Below, one piece after another: positions 1 through 9,033 of a stretch of DNA of 64,000 bases. Source of the DNA: Actinomycetota bacterium (GTDB taxonomy: Bacteria; Actinomycetota; Actinomycetes; Nanopelagicales; Nanopelagicaceae); the NCBI GenBank assembly GCA_947372165.1, contig CANBSP010000002.1:62001-126000 (forward strand), given 5' to 3'. The notes under the pieces were generated by a model. That model saw only the letters and a program-made list of their open reading frames with translations, searched no databases and was not told where the DNA came from. A program made the translations under genes and the position numbers. The stretch's first letter is position 1. Every line of letters starts with the position of its first letter.

Positions 1-1331
1 GGAAGATCGGCGAGTTTCACCAAGCCATCAGCGAGCCATTTTCCATAAGGCTGGGCCGTTGCTAACTGATCCTTGATCTCATCATCTTCAATGATTCGGC
101 CAGCTTCAATATCGACTAAGAACATTCGGCCAGGCTGTAATCGACCCTTTCGGACGATCTTCTCCGCTGGAATATCAAGCACGCCTACTTCTGAGGCCAA
201 GACCACGAGTCCATCATCTGTTACCCAGAAGCGAGATGGGCGAAGACCATTGCGATCAAGGACTGCTCCGACCTGCTTGCCATCTGTAAAGGTGACGCAT
301 GCTGGACCATCCCATGGCTCCATCATCGTTGCATGGAATGCATAGAAATCTCTACGCTCTTTCGACATCGTCGCATGGTTCTCCCACGCTTCAGGAATCA
401 TCATCAAGATTGAGTGTGGAAGTGATCGACCGCCGAGGTAGAGCAGTTCAAGAACTTCATCAAATGAGGCAGTATCGCTTCCCTCTGCATCAATGATTGG
501 GAAGATGCGATTGATATCGCCAGGAATCAGATCACTCGAAAGTAGCGCCTCACGAGCACGCATCCAATTGCGATTTCCCTTAACGGTATTGATTTCACCG
601 TTGTGGGCGATAAAACGATATGGGTGCGCAAGTGGCCATGATGGGAAGGTATTTGTGGAGAAGCGAGAGTGAACAAGAGCAAGCGGTGAAGTCACGCGCT
701 CATCGGAGAGATCTGGGAAGAACTCTTCAAGTTGGCCAGTTGTAAGCATGCCCTTATAAACAATCGTGGCAGAAGAGAGTGACGGGAAGTAGATCGGGAG
801 CGCATGTTCGATGCGCTTACGAATTACAAATGCGAGTCGATCAAGATCGAGACCAGACTCTTGGTTTTTACCCGCGATAAAGATCTGCATGAACTTCGGC
901 ATAACCGAGAGCGCAGTCTTTCCAAGACCTTCTGAATCAATTGGAAGTTCGCGCCAACCAAGAACAGCAGCGCTCTCTGATTCAACGATTTCGCGAATCG
1001 CTTCGTAATCAGAGAAAGATGGATCGATAAATGCGATACCCGTTGCATAACTTCCTACTTCAGGAAGTGAGAACCCTGCGACTTCTCGATAAAACTCATC
1101 AGGAATTCGGATCAAAATTCCGGCACCATCACCACTATCTGGCTCAGCGCCAGTTGCACCGCGATGCTCGAGATTGCGAAGTGCTTGCAGCGCCTGCGCC
1201 ACGATCTCATGTGTTGCGACCTTATTTAAGGTTGCTACAAGAGCAACGCCGCACGCATCATGTTCATCGGCAGGGTTGTAGAGCCCCTGCTGGGCTGGCA
1301 AAGCACTGAAAAGAGTCACAACTGCTCCCAT
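1..1331 (-). CDS. gltB: Glutamate synthase large subunit, N-terminal part (cut by window edge)
   Basis: The first 443 codons of the glutamine-hydrolysing chain of glutamate synthase are present; the rest of this roughly 1500-residue protein lies outside the window. It moves glutamine amide nitrogen to 2-oxoglutarate in the cytoplasm. Directly visible is a short propeptide ending at Cys27 in DACGVALVA, the N-terminal nucleophile of class II amidotransferases after cleavage, then [46 protein letters not shown] and [14 protein letters not shown], the usual GATase type 2 order. ATG at 1331 is the only start that leaves a normal propeptide. It lies 121 bp downstream of the VIT gene on the same strand. 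The trp-lgt-gltB order is common in Actinobacteria. Confidence 0.95.
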   Translation of the reverse strand, partial: MGAVVTLFSALPAQQGLYNPADEHDACGVALVATLNKVATHEIVAQALQALRNLEHRGATGAEPDSGDGAGILIRIPDEFYREVAGFSLPEVGSYATGIAFIDPSFSDYEAIREIVESESAAVLGWRELPIDSEGLGKTALSVMPKFMQIFIAGKNQESGLDLDRLAFVIRKRIEHALPIYFPSLSSATIVYKGMLTTGQLEEFFPDLSDERVTSPLALVHSRFSTNTFPSWPLAHPYRFIAHNGEINTVKGNRNWMRAREALLSSDLIPGDINRIFPIIDAEGSDTASFDEVLELLYLGGRSLPHSILMMIPEAWENHATMSKERRDFYAFHATMMEPWDGPACVTFTDGKQVGAVLDRNGLRPSRFWVTDDGLVVLASEVGVLDIPAEKIVRKGRLQPGRMFLVDIEAGRIIEDDEIKDQLATAQPYGKWLADGLVKLADL

Positions 1332-1397
1332 TGTCTGGATTAATCGAGAGTGAACGATTGGGACGACAATGGCCCATTACTTGATGGAGAACTACTG

Positions 1398-1433
1398 GCT
1401 GATCCACCGGGCTTGCCGGGCTGCTGGATCAGC
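1398..1433. other. Inverted repeat between the VIT gene and gltB
   Basis: GCTGATCCA (1398-1406) and TGGATCAGC (1425-1433) form a perfect 9-bp stem, and two CCGG tetramers in the loop could extend it. On the minus strand it follows the VIT stop and precedes gltB. The following bases lack a clear T-run, so it may be a weak terminator, a processing site or an operator for gltB. Nothing else is seen in this 121-bp gap. Confidence 0.4.
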
Positions 1434-1452
1434 GAGTAGGAAAGGCTACCAA

Positions 1453-2157
1453 TTAGAGACCAGAAAGGTGAACCAATGAGCCAATTCCGGCTGTGATCGC
1501 CATGCCTAGTCCGCCGCCAATTGTGACGCGCAGGACGGTAATTCCAAGCTTTGACCCCGATAGGCGCGAGCTAATCAAGCCTGTTCCAGCCAAGCCGAGC
1601 ATGGTGGCAATTACGATTCCCAAGGATTTATGAGCGAAGTGCCAGGAGAGCGCCCCGAAGAGCGGAATGATCCCGCCTGCGGTGTAGCTAATCGCCGAAG
1701 CGATTGCGGCTTGGGTCGGACGAGCCATGGTGTGCTCAAACTGTCCAAGTTCATCTCGTAGATGCGCCTCGAGCGGATCCTTCTCATGCATGACGCGGGC
1801 AACCTCTTTGGCAAGCTCGGGTGAGAGTCCACGTTCGACATAGATCTGGGCAAGCTCTGCCTCTTCACCTTCTGGATCAAGAGCGAGATGCTCGATCTCC
1901 ATGCGACGATCACTCTCTTCAATATCACTTTGTGATTGAACGGAGATGTATTCGCCTACAGCCATAGACATTGCACCTGCGGCGATTGCTGCAACACCGG
2001 TAACAGTCAGGCTCGCTGTTGGCGCTGCGGTTGCAATACCAATCATGAGCGAAGCAGTTGCGACCAGTCCATCATTTGCTCCGAGGACGGCAGCTCGCAA
2101 CCAGCCGGAGTTATGCGTCTTGTGGTGGAGATTGCGTTGGTAGACATCATCAATCAT
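1453..2157 (-). CDS. VIT1/CCC1-family iron/manganese transporter
   Basis: A 234-residue membrane protein of the VIT1/CCC1 family, which exports Fe(II) or Mn(II) from the cytoplasm. The N-terminal membrane part shows the family pattern LRAAVLGANDGLVATASLM (about residues 20-38) and GAMSMAVGEYISVQSQSD (about 61-78), whose Met and Glu residues belong to the metal path. A charged cytoplasmic segment (about 80-150, Glu-rich) resembles the metal-binding domain, followed by three hydrophobic segments. It starts 4 nt after the lgt stop. The bases TAGACT lie 6 nt before ATG, but a GGAGAGG ribosome site is also present, so both coupled translation and an internal promoter are possible. Metal specificity cannot be read from sequence. 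Confidence 0.88.
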   Translation of the reverse strand: MIDDVYQRNLHHKTHNSGWLRAAVLGANDGLVATASLMIGIATAAPTASLTVTGVAAIAAGAMSMAVGEYISVQSQSDIEESDRRMEIEHLALDPEGEEAELAQIYVERGLSPELAKEVARVMHEKDPLEAHLRDELGQFEHTMARPTQAAIASAISYTAGGIIPLFGALSWHFAHKSLGIVIATMLGLAGTGLISSRLSGSKLGITVLRVTIGGGLGMAITAGIGSLVHLSGL

Positions 2158-2161
2158 GGCC

Positions 2162-2995
2162 TCAGTCTACCTCTCCCGCTGATTCATTTCCCTCTAATCT
2201 CTCTAGTGCGCGGCTTCGCAACAAGGTGAACACAGCAGAAATTAGTCCACCCAGACTCACCCATTGATTCAGTCGCAAGCCAAAGATATGTGCGGCGGCA
2301 TCAATGCGCAGATATTCCGTCCCAGATCGCCCGAGACAGTAGAGGGCGATATAGGCGTAGAAGATATTTCCTGGTCTGGCCTTAAATCGAGGGGTGAGAT
2401 AGATAAGTACCGCGGCACAGAGGAAACACCAGAGCGCCTCATAGAGAAAGGTTGGGTGGAAGGTCGAGAATTTTTCAAAACCGAGCGGACGAAGTTGTTG
2501 TGGAATTTCTAGCCCCCACGGAAGATCTGTTGGGCGGCCAAAGAGTTCACCGTTAAACCAATTTCCGATTCGACCAATACCTTGTGCTACAAGTAAGCCA
2601 GGAGCAAGCGCATCAGCGAAGTGCGCAAAGCTCGCCGATCGAGCTTTTGATCTGAAGACGAAATAAGCGACGAGGGTGCCGAGGGCAATGGCTCCCCAGA
2701 TACCCATACCGCCATCCCAAATCTTGATGGCGTCGAGTGGATGGCCACCTTTACCAAAATATCTCTGCGGGGATGTCACAACGTGATAGAGGCGCCCACC
2801 AATAACTCCGGCAGGAATAGCGAATACTGCGATATCTGTAATCTCATCTGGATTGCCGCCGATATCTCTATAGCGTGCACGACCAATGAGAATCGCTGCG
2901 ATAACTCCGAGAAGAATGCAGAGCGCGTAGAAATGAAGAGTAAACGGACCAAACGCCACCGCGGAGTGCGATGGCGTCGGGATAAAACTCTTCAC
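2162..2995 (-). CDS. lgt: Prolipoprotein diacylglyceryl transferase
   Basis: Lgt (277 aa, normal length) moves diacylglycerol from phosphatidylglycerol to the lipobox cysteine of prelipoproteins on the outer face of the membrane. The signature GRIGNWFNGELFGRPTD starts at residue 141; HPTFLYE is at 180-186 and GRSGTEYLR at 222-230, matching the essential Arg/Glu regions. The segment IWDGGMGIWGA (about 92-102) has Trp where the E. coli enzyme has His103, as I recall for many Gram-positive Lgt proteins. Seven or so hydrophobic segments are visible. It starts 5 nt after the DsbA-like stop and lies in the trpA-lgt neighbourhood typical of Actinobacteria. Confidence 0.95.
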   Translation of the reverse strand: MKSFIPTPSHSAVAFGPFTLHFYALCILLGVIAAILIGRARYRDIGGNPDEITDIAVFAIPAGVIGGRLYHVVTSPQRYFGKGGHPLDAIKIWDGGMGIWGAIALGTLVAYFVFRSKARSASFAHFADALAPGLLVAQGIGRIGNWFNGELFGRPTDLPWGLEIPQQLRPLGFEKFSTFHPTFLYEALWCFLCAAVLIYLTPRFKARPGNIFYAYIALYCLGRSGTEYLRIDAAAHIFGLRLNQWVSLGGLISAVFTLLRSRALERLEGNESAGEVD

Positions 2996-3000
2996 TCGGT

Positions 3001-3702
3001 TTACTTCACTCCAGCTGCAGCTAAATCTTTCTTGAGAGCTGCGAGATCTAGATAATGCGCTTGGTTAAGTTGAACGCCATTAATGAACAGTGTTGGCGTC
3101 GAGTTCACATTCTTCTTCGCGGCATCGGCCTCAACGTTATTCGTCCACTTTGTGTACTTGCCTGCATCGATGCACGACTGTGTTCTCTTGCTTGTATCGC
3201 CTGCGGTTATTGCCAAAAGTTTGAGAGTTGCATTGGTCCACGTGCCAGAGTTCTCTGATCCGGGTTGGTTGTTATAAAGAGCGGTATGCATATCTAAGAA
3301 TTTTCCGTTATCTGCAGTACAAGCCGCAGCAGATGCTGCAAGGATCGACTCAGGTCCAATGAATGTCATCGGATGGAAAACTGCCTTGATTTTGCCGGCG
3401 CGAATCAACCCATTGAGGTAATTGCCCGCAATATCTTCAAATTCACGGCAATGTGGGCATTGGAAATCTTCCCAAATATCGATCCGGGTCTTCGCATCTT
3501 TATTGAAGACAATTCCGTAACCATCTGTAGCTGAGACCGATGAAGGAATGGCGACGTGGCTATTGGTTTTATTGGAGAGAACGGAGAAGATCACTCCGAC
3601 CGCGACCACGAAGAGGACCATGCCGATGGCAAGGTTTCTTGTTGTGCTCTCTTTAGCCTTCTTTACAGAGTTCTTCTTCTCACTCACTGTGGTCTCCATC
3701 AT
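3001..3702 (-). CDS. DsbA-like membrane-anchored thioredoxin-fold protein
   Basis: A 233-residue thiol oxidoreductase. A Lys-rich cytoplasmic start is followed by one membrane helix (about 24-42), then an extracytoplasmic DsbA/thioredoxin-4 domain with the redox motif C82-P-H-C85 in EDFQCPHCREFED and the cis-proline segment STPTLFING near residue 204. It probably forms or isomerises disulfides in exported proteins. The start is uncertain: two ATGs (3702, 3699) overlap the MauE-like gene by about 20 nt, while an in-frame GTG at 3687 gives a GTGAGTGA overlap with the upstream stop and leaves the membrane anchor intact. The adjacent MauE/DoxX-like gene is probably its redox partner. Confidence 0.85.
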   Translation of the reverse strand: MMETTVSEKKNSVKKAKESTTRNLAIGMVLFVVAVGVIFSVLSNKTNSHVAIPSSVSATDGYGIVFNKDAKTRIDIWEDFQCPHCREFEDIAGNYLNGLIRAGKIKAVFHPMTFIGPESILAASAAACTADNGKFLDMHTALYNNQPGSENSGTWTNATLKLLAITAGDTSKRTQSCIDAGKYTKWTNNVEADAAKKNVNSTPTLFINGVQLNQAHYLDLAALKKDLAAAGVK

Positions 3703-4186
3703 TCTTTGGCTCTAATTCGATCTCTTTATCCTCTTTATCAATGCCAAACTTACCCTGAGGGAAGCGGTAGAGATAAATAGCGGTAAGCGTGAGTCCTAAA
3801 TCTCTCAGGATCTCTTGCAGATATTTGGTATGGCCGGCTGCGACCTGACCTCCGCCACCGAAGCAACCACAATCGATGCTCAGCCCGCGAGCCCACGCTT
3901 GTGAGATTGCCCCAACAAAGAGGAGCATCAACAATCCCCCAAAGATCGCGGCATACCGAACTGCTAATCCAACGACCAGCAGGAGCCCTGCCCCCATTTC
4001 GAGCCATGGAAGTGCGAGCCCGAAGAGATTGGCGATTGTGACAGGTAGCAACTTGTAAGCGCGCACCGCCATCTGCGCCTCGGCTGGAGATTTAACTTTG
4101 AGGTAACCCGCAAGAATAAGGACAGCCCCAAGGAGAATTCGTCCAATGAGTGTGAGCCACGGTTGGATCTTTGCGCCAGGCTTCAT
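3680..4186 (-). CDS. MauE/DoxX-like membrane protein, likely redox partner of the DsbA-like protein
   Basis: A 168-residue protein with four hydrophobic helices and an acidic cytoplasmic tail. The motif DCGCFGGGG, with C106 and C108 after the third helix, is typical of MauE-like members of the DoxX superfamily, thought to exchange disulfides in the membrane in the way DsbB or VKOR does. It overlaps the trpA stop by ATGA and runs into the DsbA-like gene, so all three are translationally coupled. A role in reoxidising the DsbA-like protein is inferred from the cysteines and the pairing; electron acceptor unknown. Confidence 0.75.
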   Translation of the reverse strand: MKPGAKIQPWLTLIGRILLGAVLILAGYLKVKSPAEAQMAVRAYKLLPVTIANLFGLALPWLEMGAGLLLVVGLAVRYAAIFGGLLMLLFVGAISQAWARGLSIDCGCFGGGGQVAAGHTKYLQEILRDLGLTLTAIYLYRFPQGKFGIDKEDKEIELEPKNDGDHSE

Positions 4187-4989
4187 CGACGAACTCCTTG
4201 CGCAAGTGATGACGCGAGTGCTCGTACGCGCTCGCAGGCCTCATCGATAGTCGCACTCTCTTGAACCTCGCGGATGAATGCTGATCCCACAATGACACCA
4301 TCTGCATAGGCGGCAACTTCATGCGCTTGAGTGGCATTTGAGACACCGAGCCCTACCGCTACTGGCAAATCACTGGTCGATCTGATTCGGGAAACAAGAT
4401 CTCGAGCATCTCCTGAAACAGAAGTGCGAGTTCCTGTTACACCCATAAGGGATGCGGCATAAATAAAGCCCGAGCACTGTGATGTCACAAGTGGCATCCG
4501 GTTCTCTGATGTACTGGGCGCGACAACATAGATTCGGTTGATCTCTGAATCTTCTGCGGCCTTTGACCATTGAGATGATTCCTCAACAGTGAGATCCGGC
4601 GTAATGACACCCGAACCACCAGCGGCCTTCAGCGAGGCAGCAAAGGCTTCAACACCGTAACGCTCGATGGGATTCCAATATGTCATCACGACAGCTGGCA
4701 CTCCGAGTTTTGTCGTTGCAGCCATGAGATCAAAGACATCGCTTGCTCCGGTGCCATTCTTTAACGATTGCTCTGCTGCATCTTGAATGACTGGCCCATC
4801 CATAACTGGATCGCTATAAGGGAATCCAATTTCTATCGCATCAACCCCGCCCTCGACCATCGCAGCGATTACTCGTGAAGAGTGGGCGATGGAAGGAAAG
4901 CCAGCAGGTAAATATCCGATAAGCGCAGCGCGATTCTCTGCCTTCACTCGAATAAAGAGATCAGAGAGCGGTGTTGAATAACTGACCAT
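4183..4989 (-). CDS. trpA: Tryptophan synthase alpha subunit
   Basis: TrpA (268 aa) cleaves indole-3-glycerol phosphate and channels indole to TrpB. Catalytic Glu53 (AIEIGFPYSDP) and Asp64 (VMDGPVIQDA) are present, with a normal TIM-barrel length and the phosphate-binding loop GVTGTR plus AVGLGVSN. Its ATG shares one base with the trpB stop (TAATG), which enforces coupled translation of the two subunits. Confidence 0.97.
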   Translation of the reverse strand: MVSYSTPLSDLFIRVKAENRAALIGYLPAGFPSIAHSSRVIAAMVEGGVDAIEIGFPYSDPVMDGPVIQDAAEQSLKNGTGASDVFDLMAATTKLGVPAVVMTYWNPIERYGVEAFAASLKAAGGSGVITPDLTVEESSQWSKAAEDSEINRIYVVAPSTSENRMPLVTSQCSGFIYAASLMGVTGTRTSVSGDARDLVSRIRSTSDLPVAVGLGVSNATQAHEVAAYADGVIVGSAFIREVQESATIDEACERVRALASSLAQGVRR

Positions 4990-6197
4990 TAGAGTGGAAT
5001 TCCAAAGTACTGGGCGGCTGTCTGAACATCCTTATCGCCGCGACCAGAGTTGTTAATGAGAAGAATTGCATCGGGACCTAACTCGCGACCCACGATCAGA
5101 GCGCCAGCTAACGCATGCGCAGTCTCAATCGCAGGGATGATTCCCTCTGTTCGAGAGAGAAGAGAGAAAGCTTGCATCGCCTGATCGTCGTTTATCGCAC
5201 GGTACTCGGCTCGGCCAATGTCATGAAGGTAGGCATGCTCAGGTCCTACGCCTGGATAATCCAAACCTGCTGAGATTGAATGAGATTCGATGGTCTGACC
5301 GTTTGCATCTTGCAAAACATAGGTACGTGTTCCGTGGAGAACTCCAGGAGATCCACCAGTTATTGTGGCCGCATGCTTTCCGGTCTCAACGCCACTTCCG
5401 CCTGCTTCAAAACCAATCAACCGAACATCTGCATCATCGATGAAGGGATGGAAAATCCCAATCGCATTTGACCCGCCACCAACGCAGGCGAGAACGGCAT
5501 CAGGAAGACGTCCTACTTCGGCGAGCATTTGTGCTCTCGCCTCGACTCCAATCACTCTATGGAAATCGCGCACCATCTCGGGGAATGGATGCGGACCTGC
5601 AACCGTTCCCAATAAGTAATGTGTGGTCTCAACATTGGTGACCCAGTCGCGCATCGCTTCATTAATGGCATCCTTGAGCGTCTTAGATCCTTGAGTCACT
5701 GGCACAACTTCGGCACCGAGTAACTTCATGCGAGCTACATTGAGCGCCTGGCGCTTTGTATCTTCTTCGCCCATGTAGACGACACATTCAAGACCCATCA
5801 AGGCAGCCGCAGTTGCTGATGCAACGCCATGCTGACCTGCGCCAGTCTCGGCGATGATGCGCTTCTTCCCCATGCGTTTTGTGAGGAGAGCTTGACCTAA
5901 GACATTGTTGATCTTGTGGCTACCGGTGTGATTGAGATCTTCGCGCTTTAAAAATATTCGTGCGCCACCAGCATGTTCAGCAAAACGCTTCGCCTCAGTA
6001 ATGATGCTTGGTCGACCGGTATATGTGCGGTGAAGCTCTGCGAGTTCGGCTTGAAAAGATGGGTCACTCTTTGCCGCAAGATGGGCTGCCTCTAATTGAT
6101 CAAGAGCGCCGATGAGCGCCTCTGGGACGAAACGTCCCCCGTAATTGCCAAAGTGGCCAAGGATTGCTCTTACCTGCGCAGTGGCCTCTGGAGTCAT
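4989..6197 (-). CDS. trpB: Tryptophan synthase beta subunit
   Basis: TrpB (402 aa) is the PLP enzyme that joins indole and serine. Lys95 in [17 protein letters not shown] is the Schiff-base lysine, and [12 protein letters not shown] is the PLP phosphate loop. [10 protein letters not shown] is the conserved loop with the catalytic Glu. All key residues are intact and the length is that of a TrpB1-type subunit that pairs with TrpA. It lies 20 nt after trpC. Confidence 0.97.
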   Translation of the reverse strand: MTPEATAQVRAILGHFGNYGGRFVPEALIGALDQLEAAHLAAKSDPSFQAELAELHRTYTGRPSIITEAKRFAEHAGGARIFLKREDLNHTGSHKINNVLGQALLTKRMGKKRIIAETGAGQHGVASATAAALMGLECVVYMGEEDTKRQALNVARMKLLGAEVVPVTQGSKTLKDAINEAMRDWVTNVETTHYLLGTVAGPHPFPEMVRDFHRVIGVEARAQMLAEVGRLPDAVLACVGGGSNAIGIFHPFIDDADVRLIGFEAGGSGVETGKHAATITGGSPGVLHGTRTYVLQDANGQTIESHSISAGLDYPGVGPEHAYLHDIGRAEYRAINDDQAMQAFSLLSRTEGIIPAIETAHALAGALIVGRELGPDAILLINNSGRGDKDVQTAAQYFGIPL

Positions 6198-6217
6198 AGA
6201 CGTAAAGTACCAGCAGC

Positions 6218-6991
6218 CTATAAAGCGAGCAGGGTCGAAATGGCAGCGCGGGGATCCCCAGCGCGAACGAGCGTTTCCCCTACCAGAATCGCATTGGCAC
6301 CGAGGGATTCAACCGATTCAACCTCGCTGCGCTGAGATATTCCAGATTCGGCGACTTTGATGATGCCAGCCGGGATCAACGGAAGTAACTCCGTGAAGGC
6401 CGCGGCGCTAACTTCGAGAGTCTTGAGATTGCGGGCATTGACACCAATAATTTCAGGTGAGGCCGCCATCGCGCGCTCGAGCTCTTCTTGATTATGAATC
6501 TCAACCAAGATATCCATCCCGAGCTCTTTCGCCATCTGGTGAAAATCGAGGTACTGAGATTGGCTCAGACCAGCGACGATCAAGAGGAGAAGATCGGCAC
6601 CAAGAACTCGAGACTCCAACACTTGGTACTCGGTAACAATAAAATCCTTGCGAAGCATGGGAATAGAAACTGCAGATCGAACATCGAGAAAATCTTTGAT
6701 GGATCCTTTAAACCTGCGCTCTTCCGTCAAGACGCTGATCACGCTCGCACCGGCTTCTTCGTATTGCAGAGCAAGGCCAATGGGGTCTGCGATCGCGCTG
6801 AGGTCACCCTTAGACGGTGAAGCGCGTTTAACCTCGGAGATAATCTTCATGTCCGATCCAGTTAAGGCTTGCTTTGCACCACGAAGTGGCTCTGCATCTC
6901 CCAGTTGTGCGGTTAACTGCGCGAGCGGAATTGCGCGTCGTTCAAGATCTTCTAAGACGCCTTCGATAATTGATTCAAGGACCGTACTCAT
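6218..6991 (-). CDS. trpC: Indole-3-glycerol phosphate synthase
   Basis: TrpC (257 aa) closes the indole ring from CdRP. The signature [13 protein letters not shown] (residues about 52-64) carries the catalytic Lys, and [12 protein letters not shown] and [13 protein letters not shown] follow in the family order, with the phosphate site VAESGIS. It is monofunctional, with no fused TrpF domain, consistent with PriA supplying that activity. Its ATG overlaps the stop of the small membrane ORF by ATGA. Confidence 0.96.
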   Translation of the reverse strand: MSTVLESIIEGVLEDLERRAIPLAQLTAQLGDAEPLRGAKQALTGSDMKIISEVKRASPSKGDLSAIADPIGLALQYEEAGASVISVLTEERRFKGSIKDFLDVRSAVSIPMLRKDFIVTEYQVLESRVLGADLLLLIVAGLSQSQYLDFHQMAKELGMDILVEIHNQEELERAMAASPEIIGVNARNLKTLEVSAAAFTELLPLIPAGIIKVAESGISQRSEVESVESLGANAILVGETLVRAGDPRAAISTLLAL

Positions 6992-7137
6992 AAGGTTGGA
7001 TCCTTATCCTCATTGAGATCAGCCCAGGGTGTCTGTGGTTTGCGTTCGTAGGTGCGTCGCTTCTCGCTCTTTCTAGATCGGCGAAGGAGAAAACCAACAG
7101 CCAGAATCATGACCATTAAAAGTGCGCTCTTGCTCAT
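6988..7137 (-). CDS. 49-residue single-helix membrane protein between trpE and trpC
   Basis: A short ORF read directly from the sequence: one hydrophobic helix (about residues 4-18), then an Arg/Lys-rich stretch and an acidic tail ending NEDKDPTL. It is locked into the operon by ATGA overlaps at both ends, the first with the trpE stop and the second with the trpC start, which is strong evidence that it is translated. Other Actinobacteria carry a longer Trp-operon-associated membrane protein (TIGR02234) in this slot; this may be a shrunken counterpart, but only position supports that. No function is assigned. Confidence 0.72.
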   Translation of the reverse strand: MSKSALLMVMILAVGFLLRRSRKSEKRRTYERKPQTPWADLNEDKDPTL

Positions 7138-8624
7138 GGAATCCTCACTAAATTATTCGCTGCTGCGATAGCGCCTAATACCGCGGCAGCCTTGTTCTGA
7201 CATTCAAGATCTTCTGACTCCGGGACGGAATCGGCGACAATTCCTGCACCAGCTTGGACATATGCCTTGCCACCTTTAATAACAGCGGTTCGGATTGCGA
7301 TACACGAGTCAATATTTCCGCAGAAATCGAAGTAGCCGATTGTTCCGCCATAGATTCCACGACGCGTAGGTTCTAATCTCTCAATGATCTCCATGGCACG
7401 AGGTTTTGGTGCGCCGGAGAGCGTGCCTGCAGGGAATACCGCAAAGAGTGCGTCAGCCGGAGATGAGGACCGAGACAGTTTTCCTATTACAGTAGAGACG
7501 ATGTGCATCACGTGTGAGTAGCGCTCTAAATGCATGAACTCGACAACATCCACTGATCCAGCTTCGCAGACTCGGCCAAGATCATTACGTCCCAGATCTA
7601 CTAACATCAAATGTTCGGCTCGCTCCTTGGGATCCGCCAAGAGCTCTTCACCATTTCGTTGATCGATCTCAGGATCATGTGAACGTGGACGTGTGCCGGC
7701 TATGGGGTGAACCATGACCTCATCACCTGTGATCTTTACCAAGGCTTCTGGGCTTGATCCAACAATCTCCAAACCGTCATCGAATCGGAATAGATACATA
7801 TAAGGACTTGGGTTACGCAGTCGCAAAGTGCGATAGATGTCAAAGGCATCTGCCGTGGCATCCATAGTAAAACGTTGCGATAAGACCACCTGGAAAGCTT
7901 CGCCTGAACGGATCTCTTCCTTGATGAGTTCTACCTTGCTTCGATAATCTTCCGAGGAGATATTTCGAGTATAGGTAGGCTCGACCTTCTCGAGTGGTTC
8001 GAAGATGGTCGGTTCAATCGAAGTGTTTAATGCGCCAACCATCTGATCGAGTCGGGCCAATGATTCGTTATATGCCTCATCGATGCGATCTTCAGTGCCA
8101 TCCCAGTTGATTGCATTAGCAATTAAGGTAAGTGAACCAGTCAGGTGATCAAAGATCGCCAGATCCGAAGTCAGCATGTAGGCAATTTCGGGTAGCGATA
8201 CATCCTCTGTCGCAAGTGATGGAAGTTTCTCTAATCGACGGACGATGTCGTAACCGGCATAGCCAACGAGACCTCCAGTAAGGGGTGGCAGGCCAGGAAT
8301 GATCGGACTTTTAAGATGGCCGGCAGTATTTTTTAGAGCTTCAAGTGGATCAATCCCCTGTGGGACTCCAGCTGGTGCTCTCCCCTTCCATATTGCCAAG
8401 CCATTCTCTTCTGTGAGCGTCGCTAAATTGTTTACGCCAATAAATGAGTAACGCGACCAGACGCCACCATGTTCGGCAGATTCCAACAAGAATGTGCCGC
8501 TACGTTCGCCGGCAAGTTTGCGATAGACCGTGAGCGGACTCTCTTGATCGGCAAGAATCGTTCGCCAAACAGGGATCACATTGTGGTTGCGCGCATAATC
8601 TCTGAACTGCTCAAGGGTCATCAT
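7134..8624 (-). CDS. trpE: Anthranilate synthase component I
   Basis: TrpE (496 aa) makes anthranilate from chorismate using ammonia from TrpG. The allosteric tryptophan-binding motif LLES is at residues 46-49, so feedback inhibition is expected. The chorismate-binding core is intact: GEAFQVVLSQRF, IAGTRPRS, LVDLGRNDLGRV and PAGTLSGAPKPRAME. No amidotransferase domain is fused, and neither trpG nor trpD is in the window. It overlaps the hisI stop by ATGA, so the trp genes are a physical continuation of the his genes. Confidence 0.97.
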   Translation of the reverse strand: MMTLEQFRDYARNHNVIPVWRTILADQESPLTVYRKLAGERSGTFLLESAEHGGVWSRYSFIGVNNLATLTEENGLAIWKGRAPAGVPQGIDPLEALKNTAGHLKSPIIPGLPPLTGGLVGYAGYDIVRRLEKLPSLATEDVSLPEIAYMLTSDLAIFDHLTGSLTLIANAINWDGTEDRIDEAYNESLARLDQMVGALNTSIEPTIFEPLEKVEPTYTRNISSEDYRSKVELIKEEIRSGEAFQVVLSQRFTMDATADAFDIYRTLRLRNPSPYMYLFRFDDGLEIVGSSPEALVKITGDEVMVHPIAGTRPRSHDPEIDQRNGEELLADPKERAEHLMLVDLGRNDLGRVCEAGSVDVVEFMHLERYSHVMHIVSTVIGKLSRSSSPADALFAVFPAGTLSGAPKPRAMEIIERLEPTRRGIYGGTIGYFDFCGNIDSCIAIRTAVIKGGKAYVQAGAGIVADSVPESEDLECQNKAAAVLGAIAAANNLVRIP

Positions 8625-8971
8625 TTCTCTAACTCGATCCCTCGATGAAAGCAGGTGCGTTCACCGGTATGACAAGCAGCTCCGCTTTGATCAACCATGA
8701 GGAGCACTGCATCACCGTCACAGTCATAAGAGAGCGAGATGAGTCTTTGAGTGTGACCAGATGTGAGGCCCTTCTCCCAGAGTTCATTCCGACTTCTGCT
8801 CCAGTATGTGACGCGCGAGGTGGCAAGGGTGAGATTCAAAGCTTCACGATTCATCCAGGCAACCATCAAGACCTCTTTCGTCTGATGATCCTGAGCGACT
8901 GCAGCGATCAAATCCCCACGATTCAATATTGCTTCAATCTCTGATGGAAGAACCGGGCTACTCGAACTCAT
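8621..8971 (-). CDS. hisI: Phosphoribosyl-AMP cyclohydrolase
   Basis: HisI (116 aa) opens the adenine ring of PR-AMP in histidine synthesis. The zinc and catalytic motifs are visible: MNREALNLTLA, YWSRSRNELWEKG, SGHTQRL, DCDGDAVLLMVDQ and ACHTGERTCF, including the conserved Cys and Asp ligands. It is the single-domain form; the HisE pyrophosphohydrolase is not fused and not in the window. A 54-nt gap separates it from hisF. Confidence 0.96.
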   Translation of the reverse strand: MSSSSPVLPSEIEAILNRGDLIAAVAQDHQTKEVLMVAWMNREALNLTLATSRVTYWSRSRNELWEKGLTSGHTQRLISLSYDCDGDAVLLMVDQSGAACHTGERTCFHRGIELEK

Positions 8972-9011
8972 GGGCTTATTCTGCCCTATTTGCGGGCAAC
9001 GGCGCCTTCAA

Positions 9012-9033
9012 CCGACTACAACTGACTACAACC
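9012..9033. repeat. 10-bp tandem repeat at the hisF 3' end
   Basis: Two copies of a CTGACTACAA-like unit with a third partial copy span the hisF stop codon and the start of the hisF-hisI gap. It is short and weak, but follows the same gene-boundary pattern as the clearer 9-bp repeats elsewhere in the window. Confidence 0.45.

Noticed and set aside
7137-8650. Trp attenuator before trpE
   Set aside because: trpE overlaps hisI by ATGA, leaving no leader peptide or attenuator space.
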